Below are positions 44,560-54,108 of a stretch of DNA of 64,000 nucleotides, in pieces (the stretch's first letter is position 1; every line of letters begins with the position of its first letter). Origin of the DNA: Neoroseomonas oryzicola (GTDB lineage: Bacteria > Pseudomonadota > Alphaproteobacteria > Acetobacterales > Acetobacteraceae). Under the pieces are notes generated by a model. That model was not told the origin of the DNA. It made no database searches and was given only the letters and a program-made list of their open reading frames with translations. Position numbers and translations under genes: made by a program. Where the stretch lies: NCBI RefSeq assembly GCF_012163135.1, contig NZ_JAAVUP010000004.1, forward strand, positions 62,001-126,000. The letters run 5' to 3'.

Positions 44560-45746
44560 GCCTGGCGATCCTGCGCGACGCCCGCTGGATGACGCGCGAT
44601 CGCGCGCGCGCCTACCTCCTCGCCTACGCGGCGCTGTGCCTGCCGATCCTGGTCGAGGCGGGCCTGCGCCTGCTCGGCTGGCGGGAGCCGCCGCCGGCGG
44701 ACACCGACTTCCTCAGCTTCCATGCCGCGGCGCGGCTGGCGCTCGAGGGCAACCCCGCCGGGCCCTGGTTGCGCGACGTCCATGCCGCGATGCAGGCGGC
44801 GATCCAGGGGCGCGAGGGCGGGCGCTACTTCGCCTTCTTCTACCCGCCGGTGTTCCTGCTGATCTGCCTGCCCTTCGGCCTGCTGCCGGTGCTGCCGGCC
44901 TACCTGGCCTGGATGGCGGCGACCGGCGCCGCCTGCCTCGCCGCCCTGCGCGCCTGGACGGCCGAACGTGGCTGGGCGCCGGCGATCTTCGTGCTGCTGG
45001 CGCCGGCGAGCCTGCTCAACATCCTGCACGGCCAGAATGCCTTCCTGACCACCGCGCTGCTCGCCGCCGCAGGCGCGCTGCTCGACCGCCGCCCGGCACT
45101 TGCCGGGCTCGCCTTCGCGACGCTCGCCTTCAAGCCGCAGCTCGGCATCCTGGTCGTGCCGGCGCTGCTGGCCGGGCGGCGCTGGACGGCGATCGGGGCG
45201 GCCTGCGCGGGCGGCCTCGCCTGGGGGCTCGCCGCCTGGGCGGCCTTCGGGACCGAAGCCTGGCGCGCCTTTCTCGCGCGCATGCCCGATGCCGGTGAGG
45301 TGCTTGCCTCCGGCGCGCTCGCGACGTGGAAGGTTCTGAGCCTCTACGCAACCGCGCGCAGCCTCGGCGCGCCCGAGGCGGTGGCGACGCTGGTCCAGGC
45401 CGCCGCGACGATCGTGACCGTCGCGGCGGTCGTGATCGCCGTCCGGCGCGGGACGGACGGGCGCGCGACGGTCGCGCTGGTCGCCGCCGGAGCGCCGCTC
45501 GTCACACCCTTCGTGCTGGTCTACGACTTCGTGGTGCTGCTGGTGCCGACGCTGTGGATCGCGACACAGGCGCGGCATGAAGGCTTCCGGCCCTGGGAGA
45601 AGTCGGCGCTGCTCCTGACCTGGCTGATGCCGCTGCTGGCCTTCCTCGGCGGTCTCGTGACCGGGGTCTCGCCAGGTCCGCTGCCCGCGGCGATCCTGCT
45701 CGTGCTGGTGCTCCGCCGCCTCAGCCCTGCCCGCGCGACGACGTGA
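44556..45746 (+). CDS. GT87-type (DUF2029) integral membrane glycosyltransferase
   Basis: A 396-residue protein with about ten hydrophobic helices. PADTDFLSFHAAARLALEG near the N-terminus holds the acidic motif in the first periplasmic loop typical of GT87/DUF2029 polyprenyl-phosphate-dependent mannosyl or arabinosyl transferases. FFYPPVFLLICLPFGLLP and FATLAFKPQLGILV are further family features. Donor and acceptor are unknown. It overlaps mutY by four bases upstream (ATGA) and the opposite-strand gene by 26 bases at its 3' end. Confidence 0.8.
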   Translation: MSLAILRDARWMTRDRARAYLLAYAALCLPILVEAGLRLLGWREPPPADTDFLSFHAAARLALEGNPAGPWLRDVHAAMQAAIQGREGGRYFAFFYPPVFLLICLPFGLLPVLPAYLAWMAATGAACLAALRAWTAERGWAPAIFVLLAPASLLNILHGQNAFLTTALLAAAGALLDRRPALAGLAFATLAFKPQLGILVVPALLAGRRWTAIGAACAGGLAWGLAAWAAFGTEAWRAFLARMPDAGEVLASGALATWKVLSLYATARSLGAPEAVATLVQAAATIVTVAAVVIAVRRGTDGRATVALVAAGAPLVTPFVLVYDFVVLLVPTLWIATQARHEGFRPWEKSALLLTWLMPLLAFLGGLVTGVSPGPLPAAILLVLVLRRLSPARATT

Positions 45747-46302
45747 ACAGGAAGATCGCAGCGACCACCGCGATCAGCACGGCCCCGCCCACGATCAGCA
45801 ACGCCGAATCCTGCAGCATCGCGACCGCCGGCACCGACAGCGCCAGCACCGCCCCCACCGCGACGATGCGCCACGAGAGTGCATGCACCCCCGCGACGAA
45901 GGTGCCGAGGCCGAGCAGAAGCAGCAGCCCGATCTCGGTCGCGTTGTCGTTCACCACCCCGCGCACCGACGGCAGGAACAGCATCAGCATCGCGCCGAGG
46001 AAGGCCGCCCAGTGCAGCGCCTGGGTCCAGATCAGCCGCGTCCGCAGCCCGCGCCCGGCCGCGCTCTTCCACCCCGCGAAGACGCACAGGATGCCGAACA
46101 CGGGCGCGAGGATCTGCCAGTAGAGCAGGTTCGGCTGCCGCGACACGCCGACATAGGCGACGCCCGCGAAGCCCGCGATCAGCATCGCGAGATACGGCGC
46201 CTCGGCCAGCAGGATGCGGCCCCAGGAGCGCGGCGGCGGCGGCGTCACCGGCGTCATCGGCGGCTCGGCGGCGGTCACGCCTGGTGTCGCGGTCTCGCCC
46301 AT
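45721..46302 (-). CDS. Hypothetical multi-pass membrane protein (193 aa)
   Basis: After a Pro- and Thr-rich cytoplasmic N-terminus (TPVTPPPPRSWG), the protein shows five hydrophobic helices, the last near the C-terminus (LLIVGGAVLIAVVAAIFLF). The loop WKSAAGRGLRTRLIWTQALHW between helices 2 and 3 is amphipathic. I do not recognise the family. It is convergent to and overlaps the GT87 gene by 26 bases and is 37 bases downstream of ccrM on the same strand, so it may be read with it. Confidence 0.68.
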   Translation of the reverse strand: MGETATPGVTAAEPPMTPVTPPPPRSWGRILLAEAPYLAMLIAGFAGVAYVGVSRQPNLLYWQILAPVFGILCVFAGWKSAAGRGLRTRLIWTQALHWAAFLGAMLMLFLPSVRGVVNDNATEIGLLLLLGLGTFVAGVHALSWRIVAVGAVLALSVPAVAMLQDSALLIVGGAVLIAVVAAIFLFTSSRGQG

Positions 46303-46339
46303 GCGCGGGGCCTCCTTGGTTGGGCGTCGCAGCGCGCGA

Positions 46340-47812
<1,473 letters not shown>

Positions 47813-47843
47813 AGAAAATCCACGCGCGCCGGCGTTTGAGGCA

Positions 47844-48464
47844 TCAAGAAACATCATCGACGGGGCGAAAGCCCCGTCGATGATGCGGGCTGGGCCCGAG
47901 CCGCGCGAGCGCCGCGAGATGCGCCGCCGTCGGGTATCCCGCGTGCTTCGCGAAGCCATAGCCCGGCCAGCGCGGATCGAGCCGCGTCATCGCCCGGTCC
48001 CGCACCACCTTCGCGAAAATCGAGGCCGCGGCGATCGACAGCGAGATGCCGTCCCCGCCCACCACGCAGCGCACCTTGCAGGGCAGGCGCGGCGGCTGGT
48101 TGCCGTCTACCAGTGCCAGGTCCGGCACCGCGCCGAGCCGTGCGACCGCGCGCGCCATGGCGAGGTGCGTCGCGCGCAGGATGTTGATCGCCCCGATCTC
48201 CGCCGCCGAGGCCGCGCCGACGCCGTAGTCGAGCAACCCTTCCGCCGCCGCGACGCGCAGCGCCCCGAAGGCCGCGTCGCGCTGCGCCGGCTTCAGCTTC
48301 TTCGAATCATCCAGCAGCGCTGCGAGCCCCGCCGGCGGCGCGCCGCGGAACACCACGGCCGCCGCGACCACCGGCCCGGCCAGGGGCCCGCGCCCGGCCT
48401 CGTCCACGCCGGCGACGCGGCCGCCTTCGGCCTCCAGGCTGAAATCCGGTTTCCGCGCGGGCAT
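47844..48464 (-). CDS. rnhB: Ribonuclease HII
   Basis: A 206-residue enzyme that nicks at single ribonucleotides in DNA. The N-terminal [12 protein letters not shown] holds catalytic Asp21 and Glu22, [16 protein letters not shown] and ALVDGNQPP the later catalytic Asp, and [15 protein letters not shown] the conserved helix. The C-terminal [11 protein letters not shown] is encoded by a perfect 15-bp inverted repeat (see 47852-47885). It is followed by ccrM on the same strand after a 418-base gap. The start ATG at 48464 is natural for the family and lies close to the divergent LysR gene. Confidence 0.94.
   Translation of the reverse strand: MPARKPDFSLEAEGGRVAGVDEAGRGPLAGPVVAAAVVFRGAPPAGLAALLDDSKKLKPAQRDAAFGALRVAAAEGLLDYGVGAASAAEIGAINILRATHLAMARAVARLGAVPDLALVDGNQPPRLPCKVRCVVGGDGISLSIAAASIFAKVVRDRAMTRLDPRWPGYGFAKHAGYPTAAHLAALARLGPSPHHRRGFRPVDDVS
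47852..47885 (-). terminator. Perfect hairpin inside the 3' end of rnhB
   Basis: CATCATCGACGGGGC and GCCCCGTCGATGATG form a perfect 15-bp stem around a four-base loop (GAAA on the plus strand, TTTC in the rnhB transcript). It ends five bases before the rnhB stop codon (TGA, 47846-47844), with TTTCTTGA after the stem. It may end rnhB transcription within the coding region or protect the 3' end. Confidence 0.6.
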
Positions 48465-48487
48465 GCGGCGGCAGTAGCATGGCCGGC

Positions 48488-49366
48488 ATGGACACCACAG
48501 ACCTTCGCGTCTTCGAGGCGGTGGCCCGGCTCGGCGGCATGGGCCGGGCGGCGGCCGAACTCAACACCGTCCAGTCGAACGTGACGGCCCGCATCCGCGC
48601 GCTCGAGGCCGAGCTCGGCCTCGCCCTGTTCGACCGGCACGCGCGCGGCGTCACGCTCACCGCCGCGGGTCGGCGCCTGCTGCCCTATGCCGAGCGCGCC
48701 CAGCGCCTGGTCGCCGAGGCCGCCGCCGCAGCGCGCGACGACGGCACGCCGCGCGGCCCGCTCGCGATCGGCTCGCTCGAGACGACGGCGGCGATGCACC
48801 TCGCGCCCATGCTCGCCGCCTACGCGAAGGCCCACCCCGAGGTGGACCTGGTGCTGCGCACCGGCACGACGCGGGAGATGGTCGAGGAGGTGCTCGCCGA
48901 GCGCGTCGACGGCGCCTTCGCCTGCGGCCCGGTCGAGCACGCCGACCTCGTCACCGAGCTCGCCTATCGCGAGGAACTCGCCCTGATGGCCGCACCCGGA
49001 ATCCGCGACGCGGCAGCGGCCCTGGCGCCCGAGGGGATGCGCATCATCGTCCTGCGCGCCGGCTGCTCCTACCGCCAGCGGCTCGAGGCGCTGCTCGCCC
49101 GCCGCGGCGTCGTCGGCCCGCGGGTGCTGGAATTCGGCACGCTGGAAGCGATCTTCGGCGCGGTGGAAGCGGGCCTCGGCGTCACGCTGCTGCCGGTGCG
49201 GCTGGTCCCCCGCGTGCTGGCGGCCGGCCGTCTCGCCGTCCATCGCCTGCCGCCGGCCGAGGCGATGGTCGAGACGGTCTTCGTCCGCCGGCGGGAGGCG
49301 CGGGTATCGAGCGCGCTCGCCGCCTTCCTCGACCAGGCGCGCCGGCGCCCGGCGGTCGCGGCCTGA
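48488..49366 (+). CDS. LysR-family transcriptional regulator
   Basis: A 292-residue LysR protein with an N-terminal winged helix-turn-helix (residues 3-62: [54 protein letters not shown]) and a C-terminal effector-binding domain ([20 protein letters not shown] to [15 protein letters not shown]). An ATG at 48479 in the same frame would add three residues. It is divergent from rnhB by 15-24 bases, so its promoter lies in the rnhB coding region. Its target and inducer are unknown; the nitronate monooxygenase genes downstream are separated by a repeat. Confidence 0.88.
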   Translation: MDTTDLRVFEAVARLGGMGRAAAELNTVQSNVTARIRALEAELGLALFDRHARGVTLTAAGRRLLPYAERAQRLVAEAAAAARDDGTPRGPLAIGSLETTAAMHLAPMLAAYAKAHPEVDLVLRTGTTREMVEEVLAERVDGAFACGPVEHADLVTELAYREELALMAAPGIRDAAAALAPEGMRIIVLRAGCSYRQRLEALLARRGVVGPRVLEFGTLEAIFGAVEAGLGVTLLPVRLVPRVLAAGRLAVHRLPPAEAMVETVFVRRREARVSSALAAFLDQARRRPAVAA

Positions 49367-49368
49367 GT

Positions 49369-49500
49369 GACCGTTCGAGGCATTCTGCAGCCCGGCCCGG
49401 GCCCGCGCCCCACTGGGCCGCCCAACGACAATGTCCTGGGTGGGTGGCCGGGTGGGGGAAGCGGGCCGGTGCCGGCATTGTCAAACGGTCTCTGAAGGCA
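49369..49500. repeat. Hairpin-rich dispersed repeat, copy 2
   Basis: This 132-bp element begins three bases after the LysR stop. It is bounded by GACCGTTCGA (49369) and TCAAACGGTC (49491-49500), near-perfect inverted ends, and its interior is GC-rich and self-complementary (GGCCCGGGCCCG, then GGCCGCCCA against TGGGTGGCC). The 18 bases 49441-49458 are the exact reverse complement of 11145-11162, and the similarity continues over some 65 bases in inverse orientation. No coding potential is seen. Confidence 0.65.
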
Positions 49501-49572
49501 TCGCCATCGGCGATCGCAGCCATCGGATCAAAGCGTTTTTCGTGATGCCTGCCGCCCGCTAGTCTCAGCACC

Positions 49573-50664
49573 ATGCAAGGCAGGACGCAGGACATGGCGC
49601 GCAACGGCACCGGACCCCAGGCGGCGCGGGCGGCCGCCTTCTGCGAACGCTTCGGCCTCTCGGTCCCGATCCTGCTCGCGCCCATGGCCGGCGTGGCGGC
49701 GCCCGCGCTCTCGGCCGCCGTCGCCAATGCCGGGGGCATGGGCGCGGTCGGCGCGCTGATGATGGCGCCGGAGGCGATCACCGACTGGGCCCGCGCGGTA
49801 CGATCCCAGTCCAATGGCGCCTTCCAGATGAACGTCTGGATCCCCGACCCGCCGCCGGTGCGCGACGCCGCGCGGGAAGCGGCGATGGCCGATTTTCTCG
49901 GCGGCATCGGCCCGCGGCCGAAGATCCCGGATGGCCCCTTTCTGCCCGATTTCGACGCGCAGTGCCGCGCGATGCTCGATGCCGGGCCGGCGGCGATCTC
50001 CTCCATCATGGGCGTCTTTCCCGACTGGGTGGTGGCCGAGGCCAAGGCCCGCGGCATCGCCTGGTTCGCCACCGCGACCACGCTCGCCGAGGCGCGCGAG
50101 GCGGTCGCCGCCGGCGCGGATGCCATCGTCGCCCAGGGCATGGAAGCGGGCGGCCATCGCGGCGCCTTCGATGGCGCGGCGGCGGAATCGCAGCTCACCG
50201 GCGGGCTGGCGCTGATCCCACGCCTGGCCGATGCGCTCGACGTGCCCGTCATCGCCACGGGCGGCATCGCCGATGCGCGCGGCATCGCCGCCGCGCTGAC
50301 GCTCGGCGCCAGCGCGGTACAGATCGGCACCGGCTTCCTGCGCTGCCCCGAGGCCGGCATCCATCGGGCCTGGGCCGATGCCATCGGCGCCGTGGAGGCG
50401 GAGGGCACGATGCTGACGCGCCTCTTCACCGGACGGCTCGGCCGTAGCGTCGCCAATGCGGCGGCCCGCGCGGCGCATCCGGCGCCCGCGCCCTATCCGG
50501 TGCAGCGCGCCCTCTACGCCCCGGTGCGTGCGGCAGCCGAGATGGCCAACGATCCCGGCGCGATGCAGATGTGGGCCGGCCAGTCAGCGCCGCTCGCCCG
50601 CGTGGAACCGGCCGGCGCGCTGGCGACCCGGCTGTGGGACGAAGCGCGCGCCCTGCTACCGTGA
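49573..50664 (+). CDS. Nitronate monooxygenase-like FMN enzyme (first copy)
   Basis: A 363-residue TIM-barrel flavoprotein of the 2-nitropropane dioxygenase / nitronate monooxygenase family. Typical motifs are [42 protein letters not shown] with the catalytic His, and [19 protein letters not shown] for FMN phosphate. Related enzymes include enoyl-ACP reductase II (FabK), so the reaction is not certain. An ATG at 49594 after GCAGGAC is a possible alternative start. A second family member follows 24 bases downstream. Confidence 0.85.
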   Translation: MQGRTQDMARNGTGPQAARAAAFCERFGLSVPILLAPMAGVAAPALSAAVANAGGMGAVGALMMAPEAITDWARAVRSQSNGAFQMNVWIPDPPPVRDAAREAAMADFLGGIGPRPKIPDGPFLPDFDAQCRAMLDAGPAAISSIMGVFPDWVVAEAKARGIAWFATATTLAEAREAVAAGADAIVAQGMEAGGHRGAFDGAAAESQLTGGLALIPRLADALDVPVIATGGIADARGIAAALTLGASAVQIGTGFLRCPEAGIHRAWADAIGAVEAEGTMLTRLFTGRLGRSVANAAARAAHPAPAPYPVQRALYAPVRAAAEMANDPGAMQMWAGQSAPLARVEPAGALATRLWDEARALLP

Positions 50665-50688
50665 CGCCAGGCTGAGGGAGCCACGGCC

Positions 50689-51645
50689 ATGCCCTTCCGC
50701 AGCCGCCTGACCAGGACGCTCGGCATCGAGCATCCGGTGCTGCTCGCGCCGATGGACTATGTCGCCGGCGGGCGGCTCGCTGCCGCGGTCAGCCAGGCGG
50801 GCGGCCTCGGCCTGATCGGCGGCGGCTACGGGGACGGGCCCTGGCTCGGCCGCGCCTTCGATGCCGCGGGCAATGCGCGGGTCGGCTGCGGCTTCATCAC
50901 CTGGAGCCTCGCGAAACAGCCCGCGCTGCTCGGCCAGGCGCTCGCGCGTGGGCCGGCGGCGGTAATGCTGTCCTTCGGCGACCCGCGGCCCTTCGCGCGG
51001 GAGATTCACGAGGCGGGTGCCACGCTGATCTGCCAGGTGCAGACCGTGGCGCAGGCGCATGAGGCGATGGAGGCCGGCGCGGGCGTCATCGTCGCCCAGG
51101 GCACCGAGGCCGGCGGCCACGGCCAGTCCCTGCCGCTGACGACGCTGCTGCCCCTGGTGGTTGAGGCCTGCCCCGGCATACCCGTCGTCGCCGCCGGCGG
51201 CATCGCCGATGGCCGCGGCCTGGCGGCCGCGATGATGTACGGCGCCGAGGGCGTGCTGATGGGCACGCGCTTCTACGTCACCGAGGAAGCTGACATCGAC
51301 CCCCGCGCCAAGGCCCGCGCCGTCGCCGCGGGGCCGGGCGAGACGGTGCGCTCCATCGTCTTCGACATCGCCCGGAAGAACGTCTGGCCCGCGCCCTATA
51401 CCGGGCGCGTGCTGCGCAACGCGACGACCGAGCGCTGGCTCGGCCACGAGGCCGAGATGCGCGAGCGCATGGAGGAGGTCGCGGCCGACTACGCCGCCGC
51501 CCGCGCGCGTGGCGATTTCGACGTGGCCGGCGTGATCGTGGGCGAGGCCGCCGCCCTCATCCACGACATCCCGCCCGCGGCGGCGGTGGTCGAGCGTGTG
51601 GTCCAGGAGGCCGAAGCCGCCATCGCCCGCGTCGCGCGCGGCTAG
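50689..51645 (+). CDS. Nitronate monooxygenase-like FMN enzyme (second copy)
   Basis: A 318-residue paralogue of the preceding gene product, quite diverged. HPVLLAPMDYVAGGRLAAAV opens the barrel, AQGTEAGGHGQ holds the catalytic His, and VVAAGGIADGRGLAAAMMYGA binds FMN phosphate. It is more like the classic bacterial NMO class than the first copy, and keeps MGTRFYVTEEAD. The two genes share a strand and a short gap, so they are probably co-transcribed. Its TAG stop (51643-51645) lies inside the dispersed element copy C. Confidence 0.86.
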   Translation: MPFRSRLTRTLGIEHPVLLAPMDYVAGGRLAAAVSQAGGLGLIGGGYGDGPWLGRAFDAAGNARVGCGFITWSLAKQPALLGQALARGPAAVMLSFGDPRPFAREIHEAGATLICQVQTVAQAHEAMEAGAGVIVAQGTEAGGHGQSLPLTTLLPLVVEACPGIPVVAAGGIADGRGLAAAMMYGAEGVLMGTRFYVTEEADIDPRAKARAVAAGPGETVRSIVFDIARKNVWPAPYTGRVLRNATTERWLGHEAEMRERMEEVAADYAAARARGDFDVAGVIVGEAAALIHDIPPAAAVVERVVQEAEAAIARVARG

Positions 51646-51731
51646 AGCCGTCTCCGTTCGCCTGCGCTCACGGCGCCGTCTCCGGCCCATTGTTTGCGCG
51701 AGCATCTTCCCCCGATCGGGACCGCATCTAG
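51642..51731. repeat. Dispersed element, copy C (90 bp, shortened, inverted)
   Basis: In reverse orientation to copies A and B, it begins CTAGAGCCGTCTCCGTTCG and ends GCATCTAG. It contains GCGAGCATCTTC, the reverse complement of the shared GATGCTCGC region. It is 18 bases shorter than copy B: the palindromic GATC...GATC segment has collapsed to a single GATC (51714-51717). The NMO stop (51643-51645) and the opposing MFS stop (51728-51730, TAG on the minus strand) both come from its ends. It again fills the gap between two convergent genes. Confidence 0.8.
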
Positions 51732-52954
51732 CCGCGCATCGGCGGCCGCGGCAGCAGCAGCCATCCCGCGAGCCCGCCCAGCAGGCAGGCCGCGATCGCC
51801 CCGAACCCGGCGCGATAGGCGGCTTCCGGCCGCGCGCCCTCGGTGCCTTCCGGGAACAGCCCCACCACCGCGCCGACCAGCAGCGGCAGCAGCGCGGACC
51901 CCAGCACCTGCGCGAGGTTCACCGTCGTCGCCCCGCGCCCGACCAGGTGGTCGGGAAACAGCGCGCGGCCTTCCGCCACCACCAGCACCGGATAGGCCGA
52001 GAACAGGACCAGCAGCACCAGCAGCGCGACGGCGGCCGGCAGGGGCGCGCCGGGCCACGATGCCAGGCCGAGCAGCATCGCCGCCGAGAGCGACGCCCCC
52101 GCCGTGACCACCGGTCGCCGGCTGCCGACCAGCCTTTCGAGCGGCCCGACCAGCAGCACGCCCACGGGCATGGCGATCCCCATCGCCGCCAGCACCCAGC
52201 CCCGTCCAGCGGCGTCCAGGCGATGCACGTCCGCGAGGTAGGGCCCCGCCCAGAGACCCAGCACCGTCGCCGCGGCGGCATAGGCGACGAGGTGCATCGA
52301 CAGCACCCGCGGCAGGCCCGGCAGGCGCCAGATGAAGACCTGCCCGGCCAGCGCCTCGCGCAGCGTCTCCGGCTTGCGGAAGGGCGGCGGGCGGCCCGGC
52401 GGATGGTCCTGTGCCAGGCGCCACCAGACCGCCCAGCCCAGCGCGGTCAGCCCCGCCGAGGCGATGAGCGCCCCGCGCCAGCCGACCCATTCGACCATCG
52501 CCGCCAGCGGTGCGCCGGCCAGCAGGATGCCGGCCTGCGACAGCGCGAAGACGCGGCTGAGCGCCAGCGTCAGCGCCGGCCCGTCATGCCAGCGCGCGCA
52601 GAGCACCACCGCCGCCATGAAGGACGCCCCGCAGCCGATGCCGAGGAGGAACCGCGCCGCGAGCAGGCCCGCCCCGTCCGTCGCGAAGGCCTGCAGCGCC
52701 GCCCCGGCGACCGCGAGGCCGGTCAGCGCCGCCACCGTCCGCCGCGGCCCTGCGCGGTCCAGGGCCAGGCCGACCGGCAGCTGGGCCACCAGCAGCGCGC
52801 CGAAGAACACCCCGTTCGCCGCGCCGAGCACCGCCGGCGTCAGCGACAGGTCGGCGATCAACTCGGGTGCGACCACGCCGAGCGAGGCGCGGTGGAACTG
52901 CGACAGGCTGGTGATGACGGCGAGCGCCGCCATCAGCGCGACGACCGGGCTCAT
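51728..52954 (-). CDS. MFS transporter
   Basis: A 408-residue major facilitator protein with twelve predicted helices, opening VALMAALAVITSLSQFHRAS. The loop 2-3 motif appears as GLALDRAGPRRTV, and GIGCGASFMAAVVLCARW is the helix-4/5 region. The middle loop is basic and Pro-rich (DHPPGRPPPFRKPETLRE). The subfamily resembles nitrate/cyanate or hexuronate-type carriers, but the substrate cannot be fixed. It overlaps the ArsR-type gene by four bases (ATGA), so regulator and transporter form an operon, which suggests control of efflux or uptake by that regulator. Confidence 0.83.
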   Translation of the reverse strand: MSPVVALMAALAVITSLSQFHRASLGVVAPELIADLSLTPAVLGAANGVFFGALLVAQLPVGLALDRAGPRRTVAALTGLAVAGAALQAFATDGAGLLAARFLLGIGCGASFMAAVVLCARWHDGPALTLALSRVFALSQAGILLAGAPLAAMVEWVGWRGALIASAGLTALGWAVWWRLAQDHPPGRPPPFRKPETLREALAGQVFIWRLPGLPRVLSMHLVAYAAAATVLGLWAGPYLADVHRLDAAGRGWVLAAMGIAMPVGVLLVGPLERLVGSRRPVVTAGASLSAAMLLGLASWPGAPLPAAVALLVLLVLFSAYPVLVVAEGRALFPDHLVGRGATTVNLAQVLGSALLPLLVGAVVGLFPEGTEGARPEAAYRAGFGAIAACLLGGLAGWLLLPRPPMRG

Positions 52955-53664
52955 GCCGCCTCGAGGCCGAAGGCGTCCTTGAGCCCGCGCCGCCCGGCCG
53001 GCGTCAGCCCCACGCGGCGGCGGGCGAGGATGTCGCCGTCCTCGGTCGCCGGCAGGCGGCGCAGCCAGCCGCGGCCGATCCAGGCGGCCGCGATCTCCCG
53101 CCCCAGCCCGCCGGCGAGGTGCGGGCGGCGCTCCGACCAGTCCATGCAGTCGCAGGCGAAGCGCGGCGCCGCATCGGCGCGATCGAGGTCGACCCCGGTC
53201 GCGACCAGCCGCGCGCGCCCTTCCGGCGCCGCATCCCAGCCCCCGGACACCGGCCGCAGCAGGCCTTCGCCCGTCAGCCGCTCATGCAGCGCGACGCCGA
53301 GCCGCCCGGCGAGGTGGTTCCAGCACAGCCGTGCCGCGCGCGCCTCCTCCCCGTGCTTCCAGTGGCGCACCGGCGCGATGCGGGCGGCGAGGCCGCCGAG
53401 CGTCTCGATCGCCGCCGCGACATGCTCGGAGGCGAGGCGGTGGTACCGGTGCCGCCCCTGGGCATGGACGACCACCAGCCCGCCCTCGGCCAGCCGCGCG
53501 AGATGCCCGCTGGTGGTCGCCGCCGTCACCCCGGCGACGCGGGCGAGCTCGCCGGCGGTCAGCGCCTCGCCGCCCATCAGCGCGGCGAGCATGCGCGCGC
53601 GGGCGGGATCGGCCATCAGCGCGGCGACGGCCGCGAGCGGCCCGGGGGCGGTGGGATCGGTCAT
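52951..53664 (-). CDS. ArsR-type winged-helix regulator (237 aa)
   Basis: The N-terminal part (about residues 10-90) is an ArsR-like winged helix: LMADPARARMLAALMGGEAL, TAGELARVAGVTAATTSGHL as recognition helix, and the wing VVVHAQGRHRYHRLAS. The extra 140 residues hold several His and Cys (RHWKHGEEARAARLCWNH, then FACDCMDW and SERRPHL), a layout shared with the larger ArsR-like regulators paired with MFS genes. Metal binding is possible. It overlaps the MFS gene it probably controls by ATGA. The ABM gene is divergent from it. Confidence 0.84.
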   Translation of the reverse strand: MTDPTAPGPLAAVAALMADPARARMLAALMGGEALTAGELARVAGVTAATTSGHLARLAEGGLVVVHAQGRHRYHRLASEHVAAAIETLGGLAARIAPVRHWKHGEEARAARLCWNHLAGRLGVALHERLTGEGLLRPVSGGWDAAPEGRARLVATGVDLDRADAAPRFACDCMDWSERRPHLAGGLGREIAAAWIGRGWLRRLPATEDGDILARRRVGLTPAGRRGLKDAFGLEAA

Positions 53665-53748
53665 GGGGGAATGCTATCCCGCCTCGGCGCCGCGCGCTTC
53701 GGCCTTCGCCGAAGCATTCGTCCGCGCGAGCCAGCCAGGGTGGATGCC

Positions 53749-54099
53749 ATGATCGCCATCATCTTCGAGGTCGAGCCCGCGCCGGGGCGCGAGCACGACT
53801 ACCTCGCCATCGCCGCCGCCATGCGGTCGGAACTGGAACGGCAGCCCGGCTTCATCGCGGTGGAGCGTTTCCGCAGCATCACCAACCCCGCGAAGCTGCT
53901 CTCCCTGTCCTTCTGGGAGGACGAGGAGGCGGTGCGGAACTGGCGCTGCCATGGCGGGCATCGCGGTGCGCAGAAGTCGGGCCGCGAGGGCGTGTTCGCC
54001 GGCTACCGGCTGCGCGTCGCCGGCGTCATCCGCGACTATGGCATGACCGAACGCCGCGACCAGGCGCCGGCGGACAGCAACGCGCATTGGGGGCTGTAG
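53749..54099 (+). CDS. Antibiotic biosynthesis monooxygenase-domain protein
   Basis: A 116-residue ferredoxin-like dimer of the ABM/YgiN family. IIFEVEPAPGREHDYLAIAA opens the domain, FIAVERFRSI is the central strand and LLSLSFWEDEEAVRNWR holds the conserved Trp pair. Such proteins include quinol monooxygenases and haem-degrading enzymes, but many have no known reaction. The ATG at 53749 is the family start. It is divergent from the ArsR-type gene, with an 84-base gap, so both could be controlled together. Confidence 0.82.
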   Translation: MIAIIFEVEPAPGREHDYLAIAAAMRSELERQPGFIAVERFRSITNPAKLLSLSFWEDEEAVRNWRCHGGHRGAQKSGREGVFAGYRLRVAGVIRDYGMTERRDQAPADSNAHWGL

Positions 54100-54108
54100 C
54101 GCGGCGCG

